A DNA stretch of 64,000 nucleotides from Flammula alnicola (lineage: Eukaryota; Basidiomycota; Agaricomycetes; Agaricales; Strophariaceae): NCBI GenBank assembly GCA_015499995.1, contig JADNRV010000122.1, forward strand, positions 1 to 64,000. Reading direction: 5' to 3'. The position numbers were made by a program, and so were the translations under genes. How positions within the stretch are numbered: the stretch's first letter is position 1; each line of letters opens with the position of its first letter. A model generated the notes under the pieces. It searched no databases and was not told the DNA's origin. It saw nothing but the letters and a program-made list of their open reading frames with translations. Shown in pieces: positions 12,453-24,960 of this stretch.

Positions 12453-13304
12453 AGATTAAAAATTGCAGAAGAAATTGAGTCAATTGACTGATTGTGAAGG
12501 ACGCAATGTATGAAACGAGCTTTAACAGAGGTACATGAATAGTTACTGACTAGCGCATCTCCGTGCTCCGCACGGATCCTCGCTGAATCAGAATTGCTTA
12601 AAGTTGTACTTACATAGGTTACTGTACTGGTCGGCTTGGTCGACTGGAGAAATCTCTTCATATATTTAGGAACCCTGAGTTGGAGGTGCATGTACTAATG
12701 ACAGCCTGGGTTATGAATCGGGACTGGCAGAATGACTATAGTATCCCACTCACATTTGCATCGTAAGCGGCTCGGCAAAAGAAGTGGAGCACTGAATGCC
12801 TTACGTAAGCAGATGCTGATGCCAAACATATAAACAGCAGAAGAACGCGCCCCTGCACCTGAAAGCTCTCGACGATGGAGGGGTGGTGGAACCGCCTCGG
12901 ACTGGAGTCGAGCTGGCTCGGGCTGGGCTGGGTAGCGTAGTGGCAAAGTGTGGTATGGATGTATGTGAGTAGCTACGACATGCGGAATGTGGTGCTACGG
13001 GGTTCAGACTCCGCCGGCGCGGGCTGCCAGCACAGCCACAACGATCTCAAATTCTTAGCTGCAAGAGGATGAAGAAACCTCCGAAGCTCCCTTTTAGTGC
13101 CAAAAAACCCAGCTTAAGCTGAAATTTCGGCCTCGCAAGCGATTCTGACACGATGGGTATGCGTGGGAAACTTAGCGCGAATATAGATATAGATGTGACG
13201 CTAGTGATAGTATGCATCTCGGGTCATGTCAAAACGCTCATCCAAAATTTCTGCCTTCCACAGGGCACCTATCGCTTTAAGTCCTTTTGAGGTCTTTGAT
13301 ATAT

Positions 13305-14412
13305 ATATGCCCCCATCTTTCCACCAATTCAGAATATTTTTATTCGATATAGACATGTCACAGTAAGCTGATTTCGTACTTTTCAGACATACCTACCCAT
13401 TCCTTCATTATCATTTCGTCTAATCATATTCAGGCCATTTGCGACTACTAAGTCGACTATAGGACACTATATGGTATGCTAATATGTCGTTATATTCATG
13501 GAATTAAATTAATTCACCTGTAAGGGAGGCGAACTGCTCTTATAGGTTGACCTCTCCCACCCACCTTCCTTACCTTCGTTCCCAAGAACCTACATGTCAT
13601 TCAGAGTATTTAGACACGTTACTACTGTATACTAGTGTATATATACGCATCTATTTGAGCTTCTGGCTCTCTAGAACATCCACAGGAAGGTATATGCCTA
13701 GGGAGGAGTTTAGGTACTACCACCCACCACATGCCTCTCTTCATCGTTCTGGGTACTCTATATCATGTATTAGGTCCTATATAACAAATTTACATCATTA
13801 ATAACGCGCTTGAATGATCCTATTCTGTCCATAGAGTCATGAGGAGCCCCCTCATATTACACTTCCCATATAGACCCCTTAAACCATCTCCATAATCAGC
13901 CATATGTCCTCCCCATGTTTATAAACTATCCCAGTGACCTTCAGGCTACTTGTTATCGCCTACTGGCCTGTATATGTGCTACTGGAGGTGGTACTCCCCT
14001 TGGTACATACTCAGTATAGTCATTTATAGCGCTCCCACACATAGTTTCATATATATAAGGTGATATTATACATATATAGGTACTATACATTCTAATACAC
14101 AAAAGAAACTGAGGGAAACGGTCCAGGAATGGTGGAAATAGCGTGCTCACCATCGCAGACAACGAGCACAGGGATGGGAGTGACTTCCGTATTTGGCAGG
14201 TTGACTTTGATGCCGAAGGGCACAAGGGAGACGGCACACGGGGCAGGTGACGAAAAGGGACACACCCGATACGGAACTTAGTAAATATCAGCCAGGAATT
14301 ATTCAACTTTTATTGGCAGTGAGTGGGAAACAGGGATTCCAGACCAACTGATCTGCCGGATCCCCCCGGGTTTGACAGTCTAATTATACCTAAGGTACGT
14401 GATGACGAGGTG
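13305..14412 (-). repeat. Right inverted arm of the foldback element
   Basis: Inverted partner of the left arm. The inner end begins near GCCCCCATCTTTCCACC, which pairs with the inner end of the left arm around 12,440. The arm ends at 14412 directly before the GTGAGTTA duplication. Confidence 0.85.
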
Positions 14413-14420
14413 GTGAGTTA

Positions 14421-15498
14421 TTTAATTTTCGGGGTCCCTGTCCCGGTCGACTTGCCAACCAAATTGCAATGTCCCTTCAGCGGCCAGCTCTTACGCGTTC
14501 CGTTGGCATTCATTGGACTCGATGAACGAACTCTCACCATCTCTTAGCCTGTCTCTTTCCCCCTGCGTTCGTCTTCCTTGCCGTCTGAAATGCTTGCACC
14601 TCACTGAAATTCACTTCACTCTTTCTATTCAAGAATATTTCTGCCAAATTTCTGCTGCCAGTGGACGAATAGTCGAATTCGCCTATCATAGCCCACCTTG
14701 ACTGCCCATTGAAGGCGTGAGGGCGGTTTTCGGGGCTCGCTGCGCCTAACCGATGTGCCGACGCCTGTCAATGTGCCATCGATCTTCGGCGGTGTACAGC
14801 TCCTTCCGAAAGCGCGACCGCCCTGAAGGACTGCTTCAAGTTCCCTCACATTGCCTTTCTTCAAGTCGGCAATTAGACTCTATAGTCAATCAAGTGGATG
14901 GCTAAGTGGATGGCTAAGAGGATGGCAGATAGGTCATGCAACAATCCATGTGAGCCGCCTTCAATTGAAACGTCGTGAAATTTTAAGATGGGCGTTTGGT
15001 TAATCTTATTTAATCTGAACGTAGAGGATGTCCATGATGGAACAATAACGATAATATCTTGTTATTTACTCAGCCTCGAAATCGGACCTCTGCCGTGAGG
15101 CTACGTGTTCAAGGCCCCGGACTGAGATTCAATGTGAGTACATTAACGAGGTCAACTCCAGCAGAATGTGTGCCGGTACCGGTAGAGAACAAACTGCACT
15201 TCAATACATAGGTTTTGGCTTATCAGGTGGAGGGGACAGGGAAAAATCCAGTCCTCCCTGCGCGATCGGGATCAGGGCAATCAGGACACCCCTTCTGGAG
15301 CGCTCAGCATTGATCACCCTGAACCTTCTTTGTTTTGCGAGAAAATAAAAGGGCAGGAAGGGACACCTCAAACTTCCCCATAATCTTCTTGCATTCCTTC
15401 CTTCTGAAATTTCCGTGTCTAGTCACTTTTTCTTTCCCTTTCATTTTCCTCGATCCCAACCCGACCAAAGCATCTCCCACTTACTTTTAGCCTGCTTC
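14421..15498. other. Intergenic region with promoter of the DUF3455 gene
   Basis: No supported gene. A TATA-like AATAAAAGGGC lies near 15344-15354, about 150 bp before the ATG of the next gene, followed by pyrimidine-rich DNA with TTTTCTTTCCC tracts, a common fungal core-promoter pattern. Confidence 0.4.
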
Positions 15499-16365
15499 AT
15501 GTCGTCTTCACTTTTTCTTACCCTCGCACTTGCCGCCTCAGCCCTAGCGGCTCCTCAATTTTCCCCCAAGCCATCTGGCTGTGCATCTCCCGCTCCCGGC
15601 AAACACACTTGCGCTATCAACGCTACGCTAACGGTTCCCGCCAACCAAACCGTACTAGCGACTCCAAGCACCGCGCCTTCATATGTGTTGCTTGGCGTCG
15701 GATACCAAAACTATACCTGCTCAACGGCTGGTGTATATACGTTTGTTTATTTCTCTGCACAGTATCTGCCAGATTCTAACCCGGTCACAGATCCGTTGGT
15801 GCTGTAGCGGATTTATATGACATTTCGTGTCTGTCCAGCGTACCTGCGGTGTTCACCAACATCCAGGACGAGGCTTACAGATTATGGCAATCTCTTCCAA
15901 CCTCTCCTAAGACCCTTCCCGCTGCCAATGGTTACCCACTCATGGGCTCCCATTTCTTTGCGACCTCTCCCTCGGGCACGGGTATCAGCCCTGTCTGGGA
16001 CTTCCGAGGCGCCAGCGCAAAGGGCAACCCCGATGCGTTTGTTCTTGCTGCCAAGATCGGTGACTTACCCGCACCTACTGGTGCGCAGGATGTGGACTGG
16101 CTCCAGCTGAAGTCTGTCGAAGGCTCTCTGGCAACCCAAATCTACCGCACGGATACCCGAGGAGGAACCGCACCTACTTCGGTATGTATATATCTGTCGT
16201 CGACATCAATGTATGCAAGTACTAACTATTTGTAGTGCACTCCGGGATCTGCGCTTATTTCATTGAAATATGTTGCCAAATACTGTGAGTTATTTTCTTC
16301 ACTGCTTATCCTTCGTCCGACTCATTGAGATCATAGGGCTATACGGAGGAACTGTCAAGGAGTAG
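15499..16365 (+). CDS. Secreted DUF3455-family protein
   Basis: Four exons (15499-15740, 15791-16181, 16236-16284, 16337-16365) give 236 aa. The first ~19 residues (MSSSLFLTLALAASALAA) form a signal peptide with an Ala-rich cleavage region, so the product is predicted to be secreted. The mature part carries YVLLGVGYQNYTCSTAGVYT, VGAVADLYDISC and SHFFATSP, then WDFRG, AKIGDLPAPTGAQDVDWLQL and TDTRGGTAPTSC, the pattern of DUF3455 proteins abundant in fungi; some are annotated 'malate dehydrogenase-like' without evidence of that activity. NAT, NQT and NYT are N-glycosylation sequons. Conserved cysteines could form disulphides. The start was chosen because it begins the signal peptide. Function is unknown. 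Confidence 0.82.
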
Positions 16366-17554
16366 GACGTCTATGTCATGGAGCTTCTATTGGTCTTGGA
16401 GTTATTACTTCTTCTTTGCACTGGTCATGCGCCGTACATTCCTTAATTTTCCATCGAGTTATGGATATTTATTATTACTTAATAGTGCTGCGAGCAACAC
16501 AATATTTTTGGAAGGAAAATGACTAAATTTGTGGGAAAGCAGATTTGCTTTTTGAGGTGGTACGGGTGAATCATGGCAGATACTATAGCAAAGAGGGCGG
16601 GAAAAACAAGGAATGAGAAAAGAGCGTCAAAGAAGTCTGAAAAGCACATGTTCGCAGTCCTGCCATACCTCGACTCATTGACCCTTGAAGTTTCCCAAGC
16701 CGCCCACGGCAACATTAACCAATCTCGCATGTCATGAAACACAGATCGGGGTTACGCTCATGCCTTTAAGCGAAAGCGCTCAAACGACCCTAATCTCTTT
16801 TCAGTCAAGTGTTTCAAGGTCATCATTGACAGGGCTAACTTGAATGGAAAAAGTGGTTGAGACAAAGCGTCTCATATTATCCAAGCTCACTGACAACATT
16901 AACCTCGTTTGTTATTCCTGCAGAGCGGTTTATGGAGGTCCTACTAGTATGCAGTGAGTGCTTTAAGTTTTACTCACTGACACACACGTCCTGTCCTGTA
17001 CTTATGCCGTAGGATTTACTTATTCGACATGTCTCGGCGGTAGTGTGGCGCATGGTTTGGCCAGGCGACCCGAGTGAGTCGCAACTTCCCTGCATCATCA
17101 TGACATCATGTTTTCCCAGTGAAAACAGTTTGCCGCCCACACCGTTCGTGGGAGGTCTACACCGCTACACTGCGATGCGAAATAGTGTGGGGCTCGGTTC
17201 CGTCCTGGAGGCCTCGTTTCTTCAGGTCCTCCTCCGTTTGGCTTGTTGACGCTTAAAAAAAGTATTCGGGATAACATTGTTGGCTTGAATCAATCTACCA
17301 ACTTGAATCCATGCGACATTCAGGTATGTAGCGCTAAATACCTCGTCTGTGACAACATAGTAGCTGATAATGCGATACTGTATGCTACTGTATGTGAAGG
17401 TGTGAAACAGAAAGTCATTACAAACCTCGTCGAAGTTGAAATAAAGCACATATTCATCGATAGTGGGCGGTAATCGATCAAAGTTCCTCTTGTCAACTCA
17501 CTATCACAGGCCTCATCTCTCACTCGCTGTTAGTCCATTTTGAATCAAAAATCC
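16366..17554. other. Intergenic region, no supported gene
   Basis: Short open frames on both strands lack recognisable motifs and do not join by plausible introns. The first part is probably the 3' UTR of the DUF3455 gene and the last part the promoter of the first BTB gene. Confidence 0.4.
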
Positions 17555-18681
17555 ATGGACGAGGAATCATGTTGCAAAGATTTCTATTGGCCCAACGTTT
17601 TTTTCAAGGTTGGTGGCTACTTTTCGGTGTCAGTCCATCCTCAATTGTCCCTCATCATTATCGAATTACTACCGTGACCGCCAGGTCGAAGACAAGCTCT
17701 TTTGTGTCCCTCGATGCGAGTTCGAACAATCGTCCGAAGTCTTTGCGGATATGTTTCTCCTACCTTCTGGTCCTGCAGTGAACAGCGAAGGTCAGGATAA
17801 AGAACACCCCATTGTGCTTCAAGGATACAAGAAGGATGAATTTGCTTGCTTGTTGAAAGTGATGTATCCCACGTACGCCCTATCTCTTCTGATATCCTCC
17901 ATGTAACTTGACGTTTCTTGCCTCTGGACTTCAGAGCCAGATCTCTGATTTCTGGTACAAAACTAGACCTGTGTTTGAAGAAGGAGGAATGGGTGAGTGT
18001 GTTGAAATTATCCACGATCTGGAATATGAAGGAGGTCGGTCAAAAGGACGTTTCCTCGACTATTGAATCAACTAATGCTTGATATTTATCGACTAGATCA
18101 GGGAGTACGCCATACATAGGTTGTCAACCGACGTAGTCTTACCGCCTATCGAGAAGATCCAGCTAGCGAGAGCAAATAAAGTCGCCAGGTGGTTGGATGA
18201 AGGAGTCACCGGCTTGGTGGGTGGTGACCACAGGTTAACACTCGAGGAGCTTGCTACCCTTGGATGGGAAACCGCCGCTCTGATTCTCTGGATCAGGGAA
18301 AATTCGAATCTTTCTGTAAACGGCTCAAGGACTCTCCGTTTCGGAAAAGAGACGATCAAGTGTGCATTTTGCTCATCCTCGGAGAGTCTCATGAATGGCA
18401 GCCATAATTGCTACAGCTGTAGGCGCGCCCTGCCTTCAGACGAAGAATTTACCTACTCTGGCAACTCTTCGCCCTCAGGAACCGCTGATCGTCTAGTCGC
18501 GCTCAATGCAATAGCGTGCAGCACATGTGGAGGGAAGGCGTTCTACTCAAGTGCTGTCCACTGCCACTCTTGCTCACGCACCACTGGTTCCAGTCACCAT
18601 GTTAGAATCACCCCATCAACCAAGATGATCAAGGAGGTCTTTGGAGAGGAGATCAAGGACCTTGCCATGTCCGTCGCGTAG
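17555..18681 (+). CDS. BTB/POZ-domain protein with C-terminal cysteine pairs
   Basis: Exons 17555-17608, 17685-17872, 17935-18034 and 18097-18681 give 308 aa. The N-terminal half is a BTB/POZ fold: DFYWPNVFFKVEDKLFCVPR, then FEQSSEVFADMFLLPSG and DEFACLLKVMYPT, followed by helices (EEWVSVLKLSTIWNMKEIRE, YAIHRLS). The C-terminal part holds four CxxC pairs (CAFC, CYSC, CSTC, CHSC) suggestive of a small zinc-bound module. BTB proteins of this size occur in large, fast-evolving families in Agaricomycetes; BTB domains dimerise or recruit cullin-3, but no role is known for this group. I used the exon 1 start because it restores the first BTB strand; a longer open frame without the splice does not. 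The next gene downstream is a second BTB gene in the same direction. Confidence 0.78.
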
Positions 18682-19500
18682 TTTGTTACAACTTACGTGC
18701 TCGTAGAAGTTCCATGTGATCCATTCTAGGCTGGAAGATGTCATTAATGGTCCTTTTCTATTCATTCCAAAGTCCTTCATCCTCGTCGATACTCGTCTTA
18801 CTACTAGCTTTTGTATCTGGATCTGTCAATTCCTCACATCATTCACCGTTGTCATTCAGTGACTCTAAGGGAAATAAAGGGCTTCCGATTTCTGCATGTC
18901 TCCGGTGAGCTGAACGAAAAGTTCGACTCTCGATTCTTAAAATTTCCTGGAGACTTGACCGAACTGAAGGTCGGCATTGCTAGACATATGTACTCACTAA
19001 TTCACCGAAGTGGATAACGAACGGACGCTGTTGACGAGAAGGAATTGGGAAAAGCGTTCCTATCAGATGTTAAGTAATGTGGGCGATATCTTTCCAGATC
19101 GTACCCATTTCTATAAGTCCATATTTTGACCATCAATATACGGACAAATATGTCTAGGTTCTGCGCGAGTCAATGAGCAGCAATGAAGGTCGAGAGGCGT
19201 GAAAACCTTGCAAATCAACGACGAAAAGGGGTGGAAGGACAGCAGTAACAGTATACGCACTTAGCTAGCTCTTTCGTGGTACATAGTGCACAGTTATACA
19301 GACCTCGGAACGTCTAAAGCGCTCGGTGTACCAAGTTTGGTTGCCTTTTTGGTCGAAGTTCTCTGTCATCAGATGAAGGGCAGGTTATTCTGCGCCTTAT
19401 ATATTATATCACATCGACTATCATTTGATTTATACGATATCTTACATCCCTTTACATCGATCAATCCCAATCGCCGGCACCCTAGGCAAATTGAAACACC
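18682..19500. other. Spacer between the two BTB genes
   Basis: No supported gene. It should contain the 3' end of the first BTB transcript and the promoter of the second. TATATATTATAT near 19397 may be part of the core promoter, about 100 bp before the ATG at 19501. Confidence 0.35.
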
Positions 19501-20585
19501 ATGGAACTTCCTCGTGAAGCTGACACTCCATTCAACTCCTCAGCTCGGGCTGATATCATATTACGATCATCTGATAACGTCGATTTCTACGCAGTGAAGT
19601 TATTCCTCTCCTTTTCATCCTCGGTTTTCGAGAGCATGTTCTCTCTCCCTCAATCGCAAAAGGACGGAGGAGGGCAGACCGTCGGCAGTCTTCCTGTTAT
19701 CGAGCTGCAAGAGGAATGCAAGTTCATTCGCAACCTGCTGCTCCATTGCTACCCAGTTGTCCCACCCGTTATCGAGGACGCAGACGACATTATCACCACC
19801 ATCGTAGTTGCAGAGAAGTACGCCATGGATGACGTGCAGAAACAACTTCGTCCAAAGTTGTTGGCATCTCCTGCAATGACTCGTGATCCTTTGCGCATGT
19901 TCGCGGTAGCATTTCATCATGGATGGGAGGAAGTCGCAAGATTTGCGGCCAGAAAGACCCTCGATATACCTATTACCGATCTTCCATTCTCACCAGAACT
20001 CGACTACTTAACAGGAAGTGGATTATACCGCCTGTTCGAATATAGGTATCGATGCGCTCGGCGTATCCGCACATGGATGAGCACGACGGGCATCAGTAAT
20101 CCGGTTTCTTTGCAAAACAAGTCCCGCATATGGTGTAGTAGTCGTGACGCTTCTTCCACTGACTATATTTGGTGGCGGGAACACGGACAGAGTTGCAAAT
20201 CGGATACCGCCGTATTCGCGCACCCAAGTCTTCGCGCTCATCCGGATGACCGCAGTGTTCGCGTGACGGCAACGACCTGGTGGACAGCATATTTTACTGC
20301 GTTGCTCGCCAGGCTTGATACTTGTCCAAGCGGGAATATCGTACTCGACAACAATCTCTCGGATGAAGCTCTTACAGCTGCTTCACGTTGTAGCATATGC
20401 GGTCCTAAAGCACATCGTCATCTGGACAACTTCAAGAAGGAACTTGCTGAAGCCATTGACAAAGTTGTTTCTGAGGTATTCCTTTCTCTTGTCTAGATCT
20501 TCACCATTTTAGACTTTATGACGCCCAGGTAGTCCTGGAGATTCAGTTCAGTAACTGCCAGCCTACAGAAGATTCTGGAAAGTGA
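19501..20585 (+). CDS. BTB/POZ-domain protein (second tandem copy, single-intron form)
   Basis: Exons 19501-20475 and 20529-20585 give 343 aa. SSARADIILRSSDNVDFYAV and KLFLSFSSSVFESMFSLPQ form the start of the BTB fold, followed by PVIELQEECKFIRNLLLHCY. The middle (VVAEKYAMDDVQKQLRPKLL, DPLRMFAVAFHHGWEEVARF) is the helical region that follows BTB in this basidiomycete family. The C-terminus has CSICGPKAH and a KKELAEAIDKVVSEV helix; the short last exon adds VLEIQFSNC, replacing an unspliced tail. Compared with its neighbour it has lost or never had the BTB introns and lacks the four CxxC pairs, so the two are distant paralogues rather than a recent duplication. Function unknown; protein-protein interaction is expected from the domain. 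Confidence 0.78.
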
Positions 20586-22830
20586 TGATAGGTTCAACCC
20601 ACTTCCTGGCTAAGTTTCACCGATACAACTTCAGTCCACTGTCGTTCGAGATTTGGAATAGGTTGTAAAATAACAAGGAACAAGAAACCTTCTTATCGAT
20701 AGTATACATAATGATTGATTTCGCATTGAAGAGCATCTAAATCATTTGGTCGGTACGAGAGATCCATGTTAGCGCCATGGCCTGTTCAGTCGAAATTTCA
20801 TGGCTGCTCTCGAAGTTGCATCGACTTAATAGAGACGGGGGGTGCTATCATGTTATATTAAGTATGTATCATATCCACATCAAATCCGACATTCCTCCAT
20901 TATCTACCAGCACCTGCATGAACTTAGTTGCCGTATTAAGGCGTCTATGCGATTAAGCGCCCGAATCCCAACTGATTCCCCTTCGGGAACGAGCTGCCTG
21001 CCTCCAGCCGTATCCGATATGGCATATCTCGCTCGGCCAGAAAGCTAGGATCAGACTGCAGTTTAAGGTTGAACTGGAGACTGAACTTAGCCTCTAACCT
21101 GGTGAAGTCGGTAATGTGCGTGTGATTATATTTATACTAGGTGCGTGATAAAAATCTATGGGCCTCTCGACTGTATCACACGATAAATGACGAATGGTAC
21201 AAGCCAATTATATGTGAAGTCTGTTTTTCAGTTGCCTCCAACGTAGTTCACCTATGGGCCGGGCCTCGCAAATGACATAACGTCGTGCTGATATCCTGCA
21301 AGGCGCTCCGACTCGAGCGTGGGGGCAAGTGCCTTGCATGCTTCATTTTATTTTTAGATGCTCAGAGGAATGCGCCCGAAAGATAAGAATAATGCATGAA
21401 GACGAGCTCGGAATTGAGATTGACGTTCATACGTCTCTTGGTTCGCTGCATTTTGTTGGAAGTGCGCATGTGAAGACCTTGACTAACCATCCTGAGGTTG
21501 AACAGGCTGCAAGCCATCATTCATTTTGTGTGGCAACCCATTCGCGAGACACGCTTACCCGGGCCCTCAAAATCGTGACATACATCTCAGAATTCTGAGC
21601 ATTGATATTGGCTGGCGGGGTTCGAGCATTTCGGAGAATTGACCAAATTTAAGCCACTATTCTTCTGATAAGACATCGGCGATGCGTATTCTTCGTAAAA
21701 GATGGTTCCAAGGGAAATGCACGATGACAGCATACGAGGATATCGGAAAACATGCTTCGATGGTAGTGAAAAAAAGAGCTGCGATTCCACAGTATCCGGT
21801 TCATCCCCGTTCTTGGGGGCAATGAATTAGAAGAAAGCTTAGTTTGATTACCGTGGGCTTGCATTGGTATAAAGAGCTTGACCTGTGGACATGGTTGCGC
21901 GGTGCATTGGATGAACTATGGAACTGGACGAAAGGCAAAAATAGGAGCTAACCAGAGGACAAGCTTACTTTATCGGGTAAGGCCAACTGCTCACCTCCCC
22001 AGACGTTGCAGGGACCCTCCAAACACATTCATTCAGGTACCCATTCATATAGGACGACGAAAACAGCACAAATGTGATGTGTTTAACGGTTCGAATTGGT
22101 TCATTCATGTCCAATGCGACGGCAGGGCAAACGGCGAGGCAATGAGTGGGTCGCTGTTGATACCGAAAACGTGAGGACTGTGGATGATTTCAGAACACTG
22201 GTGTGATATGAGCTATCCACGTAACAAATCGGACCGCCAAGGATAAGGAGGTTCGTATCGGCCATCCGATAGTATCGCGGGGTGGTGAATTACCGACCAT
22301 TGCACCTAGGGATGCGGCCGTAAGAAAACGGCCGTCAACCCGGACATGCTCCCAAGTTACGTGGAACTATCACTGGTGCTGGCAGAATGATGCATATGGA
22401 CCCAACCAAACAAAAATTTGGTTCGCAGCTTCCATGTTCAGGTTATAGTTGGCATGATACAAGAAATAAATAGAAGGTTGATGATGATTTGAGTGGACTC
22501 GGTCGGACTGATAATTGACCGACCATATACCGCGCTGTGCGCACAGCAAATGACAAGGAAAAGAAGACCTCAGACTGCATGAGAAAGACGAAGGTGTCGA
22601 AGACCAAAAAATAAGAACGAGACGGGGGTCAGAGCAAAAACAATTGGCCGCAGTTTGGTTCGACTTTTTGATCGCCAACAACTGACTCCGAATCGTACCA
22701 CATTTATTTTAGGGCGCGTTCCCTTTATTTTCCTGAGCTCATACTATTTTCTATATAACTAGTGGAGAGTTCCGTTTTCCTTGTCTCCTCATTCTTCATC
22801 CTCCATATATCCAGGCAAACCCCCACAAAA
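20586..22830. other. Intergenic region and HMG-CoA synthase promoter
   Basis: About 2.2 kb without a supported gene; the longest open frame is about 100 codons and has no motif. Small hairpin-forming stretches occur, for example CGGCCGT and ACGGCCG around 22315-22340 and GGTCGG/CCGACC around 22500-22525. A TATA-like TATATAAC at 22752-22759 lies about 75 bp before the HMGS start codon. Confidence 0.4.
22752..22759 (+). promoter_or_regulatory. TATA-like box of the HMG-CoA synthase gene
   Basis: TATATAAC about 75 bp upstream of the ATG at 22831, followed by a pyrimidine-rich leader and a CCACAAAAATG start context. This is inferred from position and composition only. Confidence 0.45.
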
Positions 22831-24500
22831 ATGACTATTCCCTTGAACACTCCTTCCGTCGACATCGAGGCGCCTCGCCCAAAGGATGTTGGTGTCCTCG
22901 CTATTGAGGTCTACTTCCCTCGTCGTGTGCGTTACTTTCAATACATGTTGTCGTGAACGTCTCCTGAATATTCCTTCTTACCTCTAGTGCGTCTCCGAGA
23001 CCGATCTCGAAGAGTTCGATGGTGTCTCGAAGGGCAAATACACCATAGGTCTCGGTCAGGAGTATATGGCCTGGCCAGATGACCGCGAAGACATCAACTC
23101 TTTCGCTCTGAATGGTGTGTAGTTCACGTTACCCGTCCAATACCACTCTTCCGATGCTCAAGAACGCGTCCCAGCCGTCTCTGGCCTCCTCGAAAAGTTC
23201 AACATCGACCCCAAGTCCATTGGACGCATTGAGGTCGGTACTGAAACCATCATCGACAAGTCAAAATCCGTCAAGACCACCCTCATGGATCTCTTCGCTG
23301 AATCTGGCAACTTCGATATCGAGGGTATCGACTCGAAGAATGCTTGCTACGGTGGAACAGCCGCGCTCTTCAATGCCATCAACTGGATTGAGTCCAGCTC
23401 TTGGGATGGTCGCAATGCAATTGTCGTCTCCGGCGACATTGCTGTATACGCCGAAGGTCCTGCTCGTCCTGCTGGCGGTGCCGGAGCCTGTGCTATGCTG
23501 ATTGGGCCTAACGCCCCTCTTGTGTTTGAACGTAAGCACACATGGCTGGTCTAATCATAGAATGATGCTGACCTGCGTCTAAAATAGCCATTCATGGAAC
23601 GTACATGGCCAACACTTACGATTTCTACAAGCCACAACTGTCCTCTGAATACCCCGAAGTCGACGGGCCTGTCTCTGTGGTCACTTATGTTGCCGCTCTG
23701 GATGCTGCCTACGCCGCTTTCCGTGAAAAGCTCGCAAAAGCCGCAAAGCGCGCACATCTCAACGGAAATGTGGCTGAGAAGCCCTCCGAAACCCCTTTCT
23801 CTCTGGAAGATGTCGACTACGCTATTTTCCACAGCCCTTATGGCAAGCAAGCCGTTAAGGGACACGCGCGCATGCTGTTCAACGACTTCCTCGTCAACCC
23901 CAAAGCACCCCACTTTGCCAATATTCCTGACCCTGAATCTCTCCTCTCCGCCACACATGCCGCCACACTCACCGACAAGAACGTCGAGAAGGTGTTCGTC
24001 AACGCCTCCAAAGCCTCTTTCGCACAAAAGACCGATCCCGGTATGGCGTGCTCGCGCCGCCTAGGAAACATGTACACCGCATCGCTCTACGGCTGCCTTG
24101 CCTCGCTTGTGGCTTCCGTCGAGCCCCAGACATTGCTTGGCAAGCGCGCCAGCTTGTTCTCTTTCGGCAGTGGCTGCGCCTCCAGCTTCTGGACACTGAA
24201 AGTGAAGGGCGACACAACGGAGATCAGGGAGAAGTTGGACCTCCTAAACCGCCTTGCCCAAATCAAGGTCGTACCACCCCAGGAATTCGTTGCCGCTCTT
24301 CTCGTGCGTATTTCAGTTCGCTTATTTCATTTTATTTGACACTCATTTTTATCATTCAAAAATAGCTCCGTGAGAAGAACCACATTGCTTCGTCGTACAC
24401 GCCCGAGGGGTCTGTCGATAACATCTGGCCAGGCGCATACTACCTCGAGAGCGTCGACTCGAAGTACAGGCGCAAGTACCTCCGTGCGCCTTCGGCTTAA
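22831..24500 (+). CDS. ERG13: Hydroxymethylglutaryl-CoA synthase
   Basis: Condenses acetyl-CoA with acetoacetyl-CoA to HMG-CoA in the cytosolic mevalonate pathway that feeds ergosterol. Exons 22831-22926, 22988-23114, 23175-23531, 23588-24303 and 24366-24500 give 476 aa, close to the usual eukaryotic length. [20 protein letters not shown] opens the protein. The catalytic cysteine is in [19 protein letters not shown]; the general base Glu lies upstream in [34 protein letters not shown] and [16 protein letters not shown] are further family signatures; the latter includes the active-site His. [14 protein letters not shown] follows towards the C-terminus. The exon 2/3 junction uses the acceptor after CGCGTCCCAG because it gives [19 protein letters not shown]. 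Regulation by sterol level is likely from the pathway, but I could not identify a definite sterol element. Intact. Confidence 0.95.
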
Positions 24501-24960
24501 TTTATCATCGCACTTTTCCCTTGCTCTAGCATACACGATACCACATTTGCTACTCGCCGCATTACTCAATATTAACCATCACCTCCCAAGCTTGCACGTC
24601 TCCGCCAGCGGTAGCTTGTCTCATCCTCCGTGGATCCCATAGATTTACTTTTTCTGCATACAAACAACATGTAATTACCTATCTTATGGAAGGTTGTAGT
24701 GATTCTTGGAAGTCATCATTTATGAATTTGTGGAACCTCGCAGTAATCAGCTACCCGAGACTTGCTGCCGTTTGCATAATTCCGGGGCCCGATACTGGTG
24801 TTTGTGGGGTAATTAAATAATAAATAAATAAATAAATCGAAAAATCGAAAAGGGAAAGAGAGGGAAGGGAGAGAATATTTACGTTCACCTCTATTATTCG
24901 TTCTGTTCACTGGCTCATGGCCGCTTGTCGCAAACTGACTCCATCAGTTCATTAGTATCG

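Larger units (their letters stand above)
11343..14412. mobile_element. Foldback-type DNA transposon (3,070 bp) with ~1.1-kb terminal inverted repeats
   Basis: Two inverted arms of roughly 1.1 kb flank a spacer of about 850 bp. The outermost bases are CACCTCGTCATCACGTACCT on the left and the exact reverse complement on the right. The insertion is bounded by a perfect 8-bp direct repeat, GTGAGTTA (11335-11342 and 14413-14420). Open frames in the arms are mirror copies (11449-11802 plus strand, 13953-14306 minus strand) and are not recognisable proteins. The spacer holds no recognised transposase, so the element looks non-autonomous. An 8-bp duplication is usual for hAT and P elements; long arms recall Galileo (P superfamily) or long-TIR MULEs. 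I cannot assign the superfamily. Confidence 0.9.

Noticed and set aside
12695..12946. Open frames in the spacer of the foldback element as a possible transposase
   Set aside because: No DDE, hAT, P or MULE motifs could be read in any frame.
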